DNA of 64,000 bases. Origin: Buttiauxella sp. A111. Its GTDB lineage: Bacteria; Pseudomonadota; Gammaproteobacteria; Enterobacterales; Enterobacteriaceae. Positions within the stretch are counted from its first letter, which is position 1; the number at the start of each line of letters is the position of its first letter. The stretch spans positions 434,001 to 498,000 of the forward strand of contig NZ_BJFN01000003.1 of NCBI RefSeq assembly GCF_014189855.1. Direction: 5' to 3'. Below, piece after piece: positions 19,347 through 28,471 of this stretch. The notes beneath the pieces are model-generated. The model saw only the letters and a list, made by a program, of their open reading frames with translations. It ran no database searches and was not told the origin of the DNA. The translations under genes were made by a program, and so were the position numbers.

Positions 19347-20141
19347 ATGGGTCTGTTGCAAAGAATTAGCACGCTTTTCTCACGCTTCACTGCCGCGACT
19401 TATCCCTGGCCCGCGCTTGATATCACACTTCCAGGTAACCGCTCGCTGCACCTACTCGGCAGTATTCACATGGGCACATGCGACATGGCGCCGCTGTCCG
19501 AGAAGTTGATTAACAAACTCAGGGATGCCGACGCGCTGATTGTTGAGGCTGATATTACTGAGAGCGATTCCCCCTTCCCCGATATTCCCGATGACCTGCC
19601 GCTAGAGCAGCGCCTGTCTGCCGAAAACTGGGCACAGGTGATGTCGCTAATCGAGGAGTTGGGCATCCCGTTGAGCCAAATTGATAACCAACCGGCCTGG
19701 CAAATAGCCCTGGTACTGCAAGCTCACCAGGCGCAGCGCCTCGGTTTGCGTGCCAATTACGGGATTGATTTTCAGTTACTGGAAGCGGCAAAAGCGATGG
19801 CGGTTCCCGTTATTGAGCTGGAAGGTGCGCAGCATCAAATTGATATCCTCACCCGTTTGCCCGATGGCGGTATGCCGCTGTTAACCGACACGCTAACGCA
19901 CTGGCACACGAATGCTCGCCTGCTGCAAATGATGATCAGTTGGTGGCTGGAAGCACCGCCACAGCGTGGGAATGTGCAATTGCCGAACACGTTTGGCGAC
20001 GAACTCTACGATGTACTGATGCATCAGCGTAATCTTGCGTGGCAGCATTTCCTGCAGCAATTGCCCGCCGGGCGCTATGTCGTTGCCGTTGGCGCATTGC
20101 ATTTGTATGGAAAGGGAAATTTACCCGAGCTATTGAAGTGA
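19347..20141 (+). CDS. ybaP: TraB/GumN-family protein YbaP
   Basis: 264 residues of the TraB/PrgY/GumN family. It shows the conserved GSIHMGTCDMAP near residue 38, the central acid-rich segment (ADALIVEADIT), and the C-terminal GRYVVAVGALHLYGKGNL. These histidine- and glutamate-containing motifs resemble a metalloprotease-like fold, but no activity is established for YbaP. It has no obvious signal peptide. chiX is encoded on the opposite strand downstream. Confidence 0.92.
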   Translation: MGLLQRISTLFSRFTAATYPWPALDITLPGNRSLHLLGSIHMGTCDMAPLSEKLINKLRDADALIVEADITESDSPFPDIPDDLPLEQRLSAENWAQVMSLIEELGIPLSQIDNQPAWQIALVLQAHQAQRLGLRANYGIDFQLLEAAKAMAVPVIELEGAQHQIDILTRLPDGGMPLLTDTLTHWHTNARLLQMMISWWLEAPPQRGNVQLPNTFGDELYDVLMHQRNLAWQHFLQQLPAGRYVVAVGALHLYGKGNLPELLK

Positions 20142-20181
20142 GACCCGCAATAATACGAATGGCAGGACGGTGGCGAGAGAT

Positions 20182-20268
20182 AAAAAAACGGCCAATATCG
20201 CTATTGGCCCGTCAAAGAGGAATTTGTATATTATTGTTGTTCTTCTAACCAATTTAATGGCCAGAAAT
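20182..20268 (-). ncRNA. chiX: Small RNA ChiX
   Basis: Read on the minus strand, the 3' half has the ChiX seed region AATTCCTCTTTGACGGGCC, then the terminator stem GGCCAATA-GCGA-TATTGGCC and seven T residues. It lies between ybaP and ybaK, as in E. coli. ChiX is an Hfq-binding RNA that silences the chitoporin gene chiP and the chb and dpiBA mRNAs by pairing with their ribosome sites. The 5' half differs from E. coli in sequence. It can form a stem, TTCTGGCCA / TTGGTTAGAA, around a TTAAA-type loop, in the place of the E. coli 5' hairpin. The 5' end is estimated. Confidence 0.9.
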
Positions 20269-20391
20269 GGAATTGTCGCTCAATGTGACGATTTACGCTA
20301 TCACTATTAAGTCTCAATATAATTTTTATAAAACATATCACGTTGTTTACTAGATCGTGCGCTTTTAAGACAAAGCCACCAGGAAGGTTAT

Positions 20392-20871
20392 ATGACACCA
20401 GCAGTAAAACTTCTCGAAAAAAACCGCATTTCATTTCAATTACATGCTTACGACCACGATCCCAATGAGACAAATTTTGGTGACGAAGTCGTCCGAAAGC
20501 TGGGTTTGAATTCGGAGCAAGTCTACAAAACGTTACTGGTCTCCATCAACGGTGATATGAAGCAACTTGCAGTAGCCGTTACGCCTGTTTCCGGACAGTT
20601 GGATTTAAAGAAAGTGGCTAAAGCACTGGGTGCCAAGAAAGTCGATATGGCCGATCCGATGGTGGCACAGCGCATCACCGGTTATCTGGTTGGCGGCATT
20701 AGTCCTCTGGGGCAAAAGAAACGCCTGCCGACAGTCATCGACGCTCCCGCGCAGAATTTTCCTTCTATCTATGTTTCAGGAGGCAAGCGCGGGCTGGATA
20801 TTGAACTGGCCGCCGCTGATCTCGCAAAACTGCTGAATGCGACCTTTGCAGAGATTGCCCGCCGCGATTGA
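20392..20871 (+). CDS. ybaK: Cys-tRNA(Pro)/Cys-tRNA(Cys) deacylase YbaK
   Basis: 159-residue free-standing editing enzyme that hydrolyses Cys mischarged on tRNA-Pro, related to the INS domain of prolyl-tRNA synthetase. It has the conserved substrate-pocket sequence [14 protein letters not shown] and the C-terminal [12 protein letters not shown]. The start is preceded by AGGAAGG. It stands alone between chiX and the AraC-type gene. Confidence 0.96.
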   Translation: MTPAVKLLEKNRISFQLHAYDHDPNETNFGDEVVRKLGLNSEQVYKTLLVSINGDMKQLAVAVTPVSGQLDLKKVAKALGAKKVDMADPMVAQRITGYLVGGISPLGQKKRLPTVIDAPAQNFPSIYVSGGKRGLDIELAAADLAKLLNATFAEIARRD

Positions 20872-20972
20872 CGCACTAACCAGGTAATCCTCCCATACCC
20901 TAAATAAAGAGCAATATCAGTCAGGACTGCGCCATCAGTCACTGGCACAGTAAACGCCTTGAGGGAGGAATA

Positions 20973-21860
20973 ATGAATAGCGAAAGACATCAGCTTTATG
21001 CCCGGCGTTTTGAGCAAGTTTTTGCCTATATCGAACAGCATCTGGACAGCGCGCTAACCGTCGAGCAACTCAGCGAAGTCGCCTGTTTTTCGCGTTTTCA
21101 CTTTCATCGGCAATTCAGCCAATTTTGTGGAATCAGCATTAGCCGTTACATCACGCTAATGCGGTTAAAAAGGGCCTCTTTCCGGCTGGTAAACGACCCA
21201 CAGGAAAGAGTCATTAACATTGCCCTTGATGCCGGATTTGAAAATCCTGAATCATTTTCCCGAGCCTTCAAAAATACCTTCGGCCTGACGCCCAGCGAGT
21301 TTCGCAAAGCTCCTGTCTGGGTTGACTGGCATGTACATTTTCAATTTCCCGGAAGGGAAAATCAGCAGAGGCTTGAAAATATGGATGTGAAAATTATTAC
21401 CGTCGAACCGATGAAGGTGGCAGTGCTGGAACATCTTGGTGACCCGATGCGGGTCAATAATACGGTTGCGACGTTTATTGAGTGGCGTAAAGCTTCAGGG
21501 CTTTCAGACTACATTACGCATGGGACTTATGGTGTGCCGTACAGCGACCCGGCGACAACTCCGGGTGAAGAGTTTCGTTTCGATGTTTGCGGGGAGTTAA
21601 GCAAAGAAGCCAACGGCATGGTTCCAGAAAATCCGCAGGGTGTTATCTGTAAAACCTTGCCCGGTGGCCGTTGTGCAGTGGTTCGGCATGTCGGTGCCTA
21701 CGAGCGCATCAGTGATAGCGTTTACTATCTTTACCGTCAGTGGTTGCCGCAAAGCGGTGAGGAGTTACGCGATTTCCCGGTCTATTTCCGCTACCTGGAA
21801 CTGGATCAAAATCACCCGGAACATGCGCAGCAAACGGATATTTTGTTGCCGTTGAAATAG
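20973..21860 (+). CDS. AraC-family regulator with GyrI-like effector domain
   Basis: 295 residues. The N-terminal half is an AraC/XylS DNA-binding domain with two helix-turn-helix units (SEVACFSRFHFHRQFSQ; IALDAGFENPESFSRAF). The C-terminal half (about 130-295) is a GyrI/SbmC-like small-molecule-binding domain (MDVKIITVEPMKVAVLEHLGDP). The domain order matches Rob and other drug-responsive activators. The target is unknown. I recall no gene at this place in E. coli, so it is an insertion between ybaK and ushA. GGGAGGA precedes the ATG. Confidence 0.9.
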   Translation: MNSERHQLYARRFEQVFAYIEQHLDSALTVEQLSEVACFSRFHFHRQFSQFCGISISRYITLMRLKRASFRLVNDPQERVINIALDAGFENPESFSRAFKNTFGLTPSEFRKAPVWVDWHVHFQFPGRENQQRLENMDVKIITVEPMKVAVLEHLGDPMRVNNTVATFIEWRKASGLSDYITHGTYGVPYSDPATTPGEEFRFDVCGELSKEANGMVPENPQGVICKTLPGGRCAVVRHVGAYERISDSVYYLYRQWLPQSGEELRDFPVYFRYLELDQNHPEHAQQTDILLPLK

Positions 21861-22013
21861 CCCTCACCCCAGCCCTCTCCCCCAGGAGAGGGAGAAAAAC
21901 AGGCCAGTGAGAGCACCGGTCAGTCCCCTCTCCTTTTGGGAGAGGGAGAAAACCAGGCCAGCGAGAACACCGGTCAGTTCCCTCTCCCTTTGGGAGAGGG
22001 TTAGGGTGAGGGG
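21861..22013. repeat. Iterated CCCTCACCC/GGGAGAGGG hairpin repeat A
   Basis: Begins with CCCTCACCCCAGCCCTCTCC and ends with its inverse (GGGAGAGGGTTAGGGTGAGG). Between them, a unit of about 54 bases (GGGAGAGGGAGAAAACAGGCCAGTGAGAACACCGGTCAGT type) is repeated in tandem. It fills the gap between the convergent AraC-type gene and ushA. Similar elements are at 26971-27088, 30394-30541 and 35923-35955. Confidence 0.85.
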
Positions 22014-22021
22014 AAATGCTC

Positions 22022-23674
22022 TTACTGCCAGCTCACTTCCCCCTTCGGCTCGTAAGCATTCACATCAAGCGGAGAATTTTGCTCAATGTACTGTTTCAGC
22101 ACTTCCGCATCCACAAAACCGGTATTCACGTAGCCCGGTTTTTTGTCGATTTCTGGATATCCATCGCCACCGGAAGCGTTAAAGTTCAATGTCGCCATAC
22201 GGTAAGTTTTTGCGGGATCTACTGGCTCACCTTTGATTTTCAAATCTTGCAGACCTGCGGCTGTTGCCACAAAGCTGACATTTGAGAACTGCGGATACGC
22301 GCCAGAGTCAGGTTTCTTCTGCGCAACCGCGCTCAGATACTCGACCACATCTTTGCCCGTCATATCGATATACGTGACGGTATTCCCAAATGGCTGCACT
22401 TTCAGCACGTCTTTATAAGTGATGTCTCCGGCTTCAATAGAATCACGGATACCGCCACCGCTCATGACGGCAAAGTCTGCACTGGTGCGCGCCATTTGTG
22501 CCGCAAGCAACAGGTGCGCAAGGTTAGTTTGCACAAAACGTACTTTACTGCGATCGCCTTCCATGTGGCTGTTAACACTGCCAACTTTAACATTCAGCTG
22601 TGCCTGACCTTTATTCTGGAATGGCGTCAGCAGTGAGAGCATCTGCTGGTTTTCAGGGATCTGCGGCGTGTAGAGTACGCGCTCACTTTCACCGTTATCG
22701 TAGGTTATCTTTTTCTTCAGGTTGATTGGGATAAGCTGGTAATGCACCAGTTTCATTTCGCCATTACGGAACTCAAAATCAGCACGGCCAACGTATTTGC
22801 CCCATTCGTGAGCCTGAACAATCCAGATCCCGTTTTGCTGATCCGGTGCACAAGGTGTGCCGGGTACGTAATCAACCTGTTTTTTATTCTCGGCAGCCAT
22901 ACAAACTGGGTTTTGCGAGTGTCCACCCACAATCATCGTCAGCGCGCCAGCCGGTAAACTACGAGCCATTTCCACATCGCCTGGCGCGTTAGAACCATGT
23001 TGACCGTTATCGTAGTGGCCCATATGCGTTGCCGCGATCAAGACGTCTGGTTTTTCAGTCGATTGCAGTTCCTGAATCACCAGTTTCGCTTCATCCGCCG
23101 GTTTACGGAATTCGATGTCGACGAAGTTTTCCGGATTGCCAATTTTCGCCGTGTCGTCCGTGGTTAAACCGATAACCGCGATTTTAATACCCTGTGGCTT
23201 GAAGATAGCCCACGGTTTAAACAGGCGCTCGCCGGTACTTTTCTGGTAAATGTTGGCCGACAGCAGCGGGAATTTGGCCCATTTTTCTTGCTGGCGTAAA
23301 ACAGAGAGCGGGTTGTCAAATTCATGGTTGCCGATAGCCATCGCATCGTAGCCAATCAGGTTCATGCCACGGAAATCAGGTTCCGCATCCTGCAAGTCGG
23401 ATTCAGGAACACCAGTGTTGATATCACCGCCAGACAGGAGCAGTACGCTGCCTCCCTGCTCTGCCACCTCTTTACGAATGCTATCGACCAGAGTTTTTTG
23501 CGCAGCCAGCCCGTATTCCGCGTGTTCGTTACGCCAAAAATGACCATGGTGATCGTTGGTGTGCAGAATGGTGATGTTATAGGTTTTATCTTTTTCCCAC
23601 GCCAGTGCAGACGCGCTGGTTAGGCTAACTGCCATCAGCAATGCTGTGGCCACCCCTTTCACTACGAACTTCAT
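22022..23674 (-). CDS. ushA: Periplasmic UDP-sugar hydrolase / 5'-nucleotidase
   Basis: 550 residues. A signal peptide ends near ASALA at residue 25. The N-terminal metallophosphoesterase domain has two-metal motifs (TNDHHGHFW, GGDINTG, GNHEFDNPL, THMGHYD, GGHSQNPV). A C-terminal nucleotide-binding domain follows (FAVMSGGGIRDSIEAGDI; NFNASGGDGYP). It breaks down external UDP-sugars and nucleotides for nucleoside uptake. It is divergent from fsr, with about 190 bp between. Confidence 0.97.
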   Translation of the reverse strand: MKFVVKGVATALLMAVSLTSASALAWEKDKTYNITILHTNDHHGHFWRNEHAEYGLAAQKTLVDSIRKEVAEQGGSVLLLSGGDINTGVPESDLQDAEPDFRGMNLIGYDAMAIGNHEFDNPLSVLRQQEKWAKFPLLSANIYQKSTGERLFKPWAIFKPQGIKIAVIGLTTDDTAKIGNPENFVDIEFRKPADEAKLVIQELQSTEKPDVLIAATHMGHYDNGQHGSNAPGDVEMARSLPAGALTMIVGGHSQNPVCMAAENKKQVDYVPGTPCAPDQQNGIWIVQAHEWGKYVGRADFEFRNGEMKLVHYQLIPINLKKKITYDNGESERVLYTPQIPENQQMLSLLTPFQNKGQAQLNVKVGSVNSHMEGDRSKVRFVQTNLAHLLLAAQMARTSADFAVMSGGGIRDSIEAGDITYKDVLKVQPFGNTVTYIDMTGKDVVEYLSAVAQKKPDSGAYPQFSNVSFVATAAGLQDLKIKGEPVDPAKTYRMATLNFNASGGDGYPEIDKKPGYVNTGFVDAEVLKQYIEQNSPLDVNAYEPKGEVSWQ

Positions 23675-23863
23675 CGCAAATCTCCATATTCAATAAATAC
23701 TTCCGCACCAATAGCAGACAGCTACTAGCATAGACAAATAACTTTTCACGATTGTGACTTTCTTCGGAACTTTTCAGAAGGTATGTTAGCAGGGTAACGA
23801 TATTCTACGGTTCCTCCCGTGAGCCGTTCTAAAATATAATAATCAAATCTATTACAGGTACTT

Positions 23864-25072
23864 ATGGCAATCTCGGAACAAACTCTCGCGGCGACGGAGC
23901 CTAAAAAGGCGCGCACTGCGTTCGGAATTCTTGGAGCAATCAGCCTTTCGCATTTGCTCAACGATATGATTCAGTCGCTCATTCTGGCGCTTTATCCGCT
24001 TTTACAAAGCGAGTTCTCGCTGAGTTTTGTCCAGATCGGGATGATAACGCTGACCTTCCAGGTCACATCATCACTGCTTCAGCCGGTAGTAGGATACTAC
24101 ACCGACAAATACCCGATGCCATGGTCATTGCCGATTGGTATGTGCTTCACACTTTGCGGCTTAGTGATTCTGGCTTTGGCCGGTAGTTTCCCGATGGTGC
24201 TACTGGCGGCAGCGCTCGTGGGCACAGGTTCTTCGGTATTCCACCCGGAATCGTCCAGGGTGGCGCGTATGGCATCCGGTGGTCGTCATGGCCTTGCGCA
24301 GTCGCTGTTCCAGGTTGGCGGCAATTTTGGTAGCTCACTCGGCCCGTTGCTGGCTGCGCTGATCATTGCCCCATACGGTAAAGGTAACGTCGGCTGGTTT
24401 GTGTTGGCTGCCCTGTTGGCGATTATTGTATTGCTGCAGATTAGCCGCTGGTATGCCGCGCAACATCGCATGGCTAAAGGTAAAACAGCCGCGCCGGTGG
24501 TTAACCCGCTGCCGCGCAAAAAAGTGATTCAGGCGGTGACCGTTTTGCTGGTGCTGATTTTCTCCAAGTATTTTTATATGGCGAGTATCAGCAGCTATTA
24601 CACCTTCTACCTGATGCACAAATTCGGTTTGTCGGTGCAGAACGCCCAGTTCCACCTGTTTGCCTTCTTGTTTGCGGTGGCAGCAGGTACGGTGATTGGT
24701 GGACCGGTCGGCGACAAGATTGGCCGTAAATATGTTATCTGGGGTTCAATCCTCGGCGTCGCGCCATTCACCCTTTTCCTGCCGTATGTTTCGCTGTACT
24801 GGACGGGGATCCTGACGGTTATTATCGGTTTTATCCTCGCCTCGGCATTTTCAGCAATTCTGGTTTATGCGCAAGAGTTGATGCCAGGACGCATCGGTAT
24901 GGTTTCCGGGCTGTTCTTCGGTTTTGCCTTTGGTATGGGCGGTTTGGGGGCTGCGGTACTCGGCCTGGTAGCCGACCATACAAGTATCGAGTTAGTCTAT
25001 AAAATATGTGCTTTCCTGCCACTTCTTGGGATACTGACCATATTCCTGCCTGACAATCGACATAAGTCATAG
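23864..25072 (+). CDS. fsr: MFS efflux protein, fosmidomycin resistance type
   Basis: 402 residues with twelve predicted membrane segments of the major facilitator superfamily, including the loop-2 motif after segment 2 (GYYTDKYPMPW) and its counterpart after segment 8 (GDKIGRKYVIWG). It closely resembles E. coli Fsr in sequence and position (ushA side). It exports fosmidomycin. The natural substrate is not known. A hairpin without a T-run follows the stop. Confidence 0.94.
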   Translation: MAISEQTLAATEPKKARTAFGILGAISLSHLLNDMIQSLILALYPLLQSEFSLSFVQIGMITLTFQVTSSLLQPVVGYYTDKYPMPWSLPIGMCFTLCGLVILALAGSFPMVLLAAALVGTGSSVFHPESSRVARMASGGRHGLAQSLFQVGGNFGSSLGPLLAALIIAPYGKGNVGWFVLAALLAIIVLLQISRWYAAQHRMAKGKTAAPVVNPLPRKKVIQAVTVLLVLIFSKYFYMASISSYYTFYLMHKFGLSVQNAQFHLFAFLFAVAAGTVIGGPVGDKIGRKYVIWGSILGVAPFTLFLPYVSLYWTGILTVIIGFILASAFSAILVYAQELMPGRIGMVSGLFFGFAFGMGGLGAAVLGLVADHTSIELVYKICAFLPLLGILTIFLPDNRHKS

Positions 25073-25078
25073 TTATAA

Positions 25079-25101
25079 GGGCCAGAGAGACGCTCTGGCC
25101 C
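25079..25101. terminator. Hairpin after fsr
   Basis: GGGCCAGAG (25079-25087) pairs with CTCTGGCCC (25093-25101). There is no T-run, so termination is uncertain. Confidence 0.5.
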
Positions 25102-25286
25102 ATCACTCCCGCCACATATCTCCAGACCTTTCTTAAATTAAGCGTATAAAACTCCCATCAGACGCTGCTTTTTGTCTAAATGCGCCTTATATCCAATATT
25201 CGCTGATTTTACATCTACATCGATGGAAAAATTGTCATAAACTAAAAGTAGCTTTTTGGATTTGAACACTTACGCAAGGAGACGGA

Positions 25287-26963
25287 ATGCACCACGCCAC
25301 CCCGCTTATCACCACCATTGTCGGAGGCCTCGTACTGGCCTTTTTACTCGGTATGCTTGCTAACAAACTGCGCATATCACCGTTGGTGGGCTATTTGTTA
25401 GCTGGGGTATTAGCTGGCCCTTTTACGCCAGGTTTTGTCGCGGATACGAAGCTTGCTCCTGAACTTGCTGAGTTGGGTGTGATCCTGCTGATGTTTGGCG
25501 TCGGTCTGCATTTCTCCTTAAAGGATTTGATGGCGGTAAAGGCCATCGCCATCCCAGGAGCTATCGCCCAGATTGGTGTGGCGACGCTACTGGGAATGGC
25601 GCTTTCATCGCTGATGGGCTGGTCGCTGATGACCGGTATCGTGTTCGGCCTGTGTCTTTCTACCGCCAGTACCGTCGTGTTACTGCGTGCGCTTGAAGAG
25701 CGGCAATTAATTGACAGCCAGCGCGGGCAAATCGCGATTGGCTGGTTGATTGTTGAAGATCTGGTGATGGTATTAACGCTGGTTCTGTTGCCTGCTGTTG
25801 CGGGGATGATGGAAAAAGGCGACGTCGGTTTTGCGACTCTGGCGCTGGACATGGGGCTGACCATCGGCAAAGTAGTGGCATTTATCGCGATTATGCTGAT
25901 TGTAGGCCGCCGGCTGGTCCCCTGGATCCTGGCGCGGAGCGCGGCTACCGGTTCACGCGAGCTGTTTACGCTGGCCGTTCTCGCCCTGGCGCTTGGCATC
26001 GCCTTTGGCGCGGTCGAGTTGTTTGATGTGTCATTTGCGTTGGGTGCGTTCTTCGCCGGGATGGTGCTCAATGAGTCTGAACTCAGCCATCGTGCCGCCC
26101 ATGACACACTGCCGCTACGCGACGCTTTCGCAGTGCTGTTTTTTGTCTCAGTCGGTATGTTGTTCGACCCGATGATCCTGATTCAGGAACCACTCGCGGT
26201 AGTCGGTACCGTCGCTATCATCATCTTTGGCAAATCTGTGGCCGCCTTCTTCCTGGTGCGCCTGTTCGGCCATTCACAACGTACCGCATTAACCATCGCC
26301 ACAAGCCTCGCGCAAATTGGTGAGTTCGCGTTCATCCTTGCGGGTCTGGGCATGGCGCTCAATCTGTTACCGCAGACCGGGCAAAATTTGGTGCTGGCCG
26401 GTGCGATTTTGTCGATTATGCTCAATCCCATTTTGTTTGCGGTACTTGAGCGTTATCTCGCAAAAACCGAAACCCTGGAAGAGCAAACCCTGGAAGAGGC
26501 CATCGAGGACGAGAAGCAGATCCCGGTGGATATTTGCAATCACGCGCTGCTGGTGGGCTTTGGCCGCGTAGGGAGTTTGCTGGGTGAAAAGTTAATGGCT
26601 CAGGGTATTCCGTTAGTGGTGATTGAAACCTCCCGTAGCCGGGTTGATGAATTGCGCGAGCGTGGGATCCGAGCTGTACTCGGAAATGCAGCCAATGAAG
26701 AGATCATGAATCTCGCCCATCTTGATTGTGCACGTTGGTTGTTATTGACGATTCCGAACGGTTACGAGGCCGGTGAGATTGTCGCGACAGCGCGCGCGAA
26801 ATATCCGGACATCGAGATCATTGCCCGCGCCCATTATGACGATGAGGTGGATTACATCACCGAGCGTGGTGCGAATCAGGTGGTGATGGGCGAGCGTGAG
26901 ATCGCCAATACGATGATGGGGATGTTGGATAAGCCGGTGGTTCAGGAAACGGTGACGGGTTAA
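25287..26963 (+). CDS. ybaL: CPA2-family cation/proton antiporter YbaL with RCK domain
   Basis: 558 residues. About twelve membrane segments of a KefB/KefC-like exchanger fill the first 390 residues (SPLVGYLLAGVLAGPFTPGF, LGAFFAGMVLNESE). A cytoplasmic Rossmann-type RCK/TrkA-N domain follows (LLVGFGRVGSLLGEKL; VIETSRSRVDELRERG). It probably moves K+ or Na+ against H+ under nucleotide control. It lies alone between fsr and gsk, with a repeat array at its 3' end. Confidence 0.94.
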   Translation: MHHATPLITTIVGGLVLAFLLGMLANKLRISPLVGYLLAGVLAGPFTPGFVADTKLAPELAELGVILLMFGVGLHFSLKDLMAVKAIAIPGAIAQIGVATLLGMALSSLMGWSLMTGIVFGLCLSTASTVVLLRALEERQLIDSQRGQIAIGWLIVEDLVMVLTLVLLPAVAGMMEKGDVGFATLALDMGLTIGKVVAFIAIMLIVGRRLVPWILARSAATGSRELFTLAVLALALGIAFGAVELFDVSFALGAFFAGMVLNESELSHRAAHDTLPLRDAFAVLFFVSVGMLFDPMILIQEPLAVVGTVAIIIFGKSVAAFFLVRLFGHSQRTALTIATSLAQIGEFAFILAGLGMALNLLPQTGQNLVLAGAILSIMLNPILFAVLERYLAKTETLEEQTLEEAIEDEKQIPVDICNHALLVGFGRVGSLLGEKLMAQGIPLVVIETSRSRVDELRERGIRAVLGNAANEEIMNLAHLDCARWLLLTIPNGYEAGEIVATARAKYPDIEIIARAHYDDEVDYITERGANQVVMGEREIANTMMGMLDKPVVQETVTG

Positions 26964-26970
26964 GTTTTCG

Positions 26971-27088
26971 CCCTCATCCCGACCTTCTCCCCCAGGGAGA
27001 AGGGGAAAAACGGGTTATCCTCTCTCTTGCGGGAGAAGGGGAAAACCGGACTATCCCCTCTCCTGTGGGAGAGGGTTAGGGTGAGGGC
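26971..27088. repeat. Iterated CCCTCACCC/GGGAGAGGG hairpin repeat B
   Basis: Same family as 21861-22013: a CCCTCATCCC start, GGGAGAAGGGGAAAA internal units and a GGGAGAGGGTTAGGGTGAGG end. It fills the space between convergent ybaL and gsk. Confidence 0.85.
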
Positions 27089-27103
27089 AAAAAAACGTGG
27101 TGA

Positions 27104-28408
27104 TTAACGCTCCCAGTAAGACTCTTCGAGACTATCTTCGCGCTCTGGCAACCCCCGCGTCAGACGCGGAGAATGCTGGTTCAATACCTGATAACTCACA
27201 CGGTTCGCATATTTGCACACCTGCGCCAAAGACGAATAAGTCAGCCAGGTGAACTGATGTTTGCTGGAATTTGGCACGTTAGAGCGGTGATAATTATTCG
27301 CCGTAATATCATGCAGTAATGCCGCCAGCGCGCCATCACCCGCGCCATTGGTATTCATAATTTTCTCAGGCCCACCCATATAAGGTGCGATATGAGAGAA
27401 AATACGCATCGGGTTCTGGCAATCTTTATGGCGCATGGCACGGCTAAATTCGTACTGGTTAAATTCAGCGATTGCTCCTGGCAACAGCGGATGTTGTGTG
27501 GTGCGTTTAGCTGACTCTTCAGTAAAGGCCGCCATGTACAGCCCGACCGGACCCGCGGTACACAATACTAAATCGACCCAATCCAGCGCTTTATCGGCCG
27601 CCAGCAGCGGATCATTTTCACCTGTCAGCGCCAGCCCTTCTTCTTCGTTCATCGCCAGAATCGAGACATGCTCTTTCAGGAATGCCTGCCACCATTCTGG
27701 GTTTTCGGCAATAACGTATTTGGTGCCCAGCGTCAGCACCACCGGTACGTTGTACTTTTTCGCGTAAGCGATGGCCTGCATAGTCGCTTCCGGCATGGGC
27801 TCGCCGTCTTTGCAACGCACCAAATATGAAGTCAAAACCAGCGCAGACGCACCGGCAATGACCTCTTCAGGAATGCTATCGGCGCGTAGCTGGTTCATAT
27901 GACCCGGGCTAATGGCAAAGGTACGTTCACCCTGCTCGCCGATCAGCGTAAAGCAGCGGCCAATCGCACCATCCACACCTTGTAGGTAGTTGAGGTCAGT
28001 ACGGCTGGAGGTATTGCACAGGTAGCGGTAGGCATAGCTACCGATTTCGATATTGCTGCACATTACGCCCAGCAGAACAGAGCGGTCATCGGCCAGAACC
28101 GAATAGTTGTGCATCGTATTACCAATGGTGCCGCCGGCAAATTGGTGAGTAATCAGATCTTTTTGCACCAGCTCCTGATATAGCGCTTCGGCCACATCAT
28201 CTTCAATCACCAGTGAATGGCCGAAACTCAAACCGTATCGATGTACAAACTCGTCATCCACTTTGGCTTCGATATCCACCAGCGTTTGATCGATCCCGAC
28301 GACCCAGGAAGTGCCAGTTTCATTTTCAGGCTGAGCCTGTTGCAGTAAAGGATCGCGCGCGCTCACCGGGAAGTAGTGTTTGGATTTTCGTTTGCCGGGA
28401 AATTTCAT
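27104..28408 (-). CDS. gsk: Inosine/guanosine kinase
   Basis: 434-residue PfkB-family ribokinase that phosphorylates guanosine and inosine for purine salvage. It has the substrate motif GGTIGNTMHNYSVLADDRSV in the N-terminal half and the C-terminal catalytic signature NTNGAGDGALAALLHDI, with the base Asp. The N-terminus MKFPGKRKSKHYF is the family's usual one. The E. coli gene aes, between gsk and hemH, is absent; only about 25 bp separate the start from the hemH 3' end region. Confidence 0.97.
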   Translation of the reverse strand: MKFPGKRKSKHYFPVSARDPLLQQAQPENETGTSWVVGIDQTLVDIEAKVDDEFVHRYGLSFGHSLVIEDDVAEALYQELVQKDLITHQFAGGTIGNTMHNYSVLADDRSVLLGVMCSNIEIGSYAYRYLCNTSSRTDLNYLQGVDGAIGRCFTLIGEQGERTFAISPGHMNQLRADSIPEEVIAGASALVLTSYLVRCKDGEPMPEATMQAIAYAKKYNVPVVLTLGTKYVIAENPEWWQAFLKEHVSILAMNEEEGLALTGENDPLLAADKALDWVDLVLCTAGPVGLYMAAFTEESAKRTTQHPLLPGAIAEFNQYEFSRAMRHKDCQNPMRIFSHIAPYMGGPEKIMNTNGAGDGALAALLHDITANNYHRSNVPNSSKHQFTWLTYSSLAQVCKYANRVSYQVLNQHSPRLTRGLPEREDSLEESYWER

Positions 28409-28471
28409 GATGTTGTTCGGAAGTAGCTAATCAGGCCGGAAATGGTAGCACATTAACGGCCAAAAGCGGGA

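Noticed and set aside
21861-22013. CRISPR array
   Set aside because: The repeats are palindromic arms of unequal spacing with related rather than unique spacers, and no cas genes are present.
21907-22182. Open frame made of repeat and ushA antisense
   Set aside because: The translation starts within the hairpin array and continues antisense to ushA, so it is not a gene.
25391-26107. 238-codon open frame on the minus strand
   Set aside because: It lies wholly antisense to ybaL, has low-complexity Ser/Pro/Ala-rich translation and no family resemblance.
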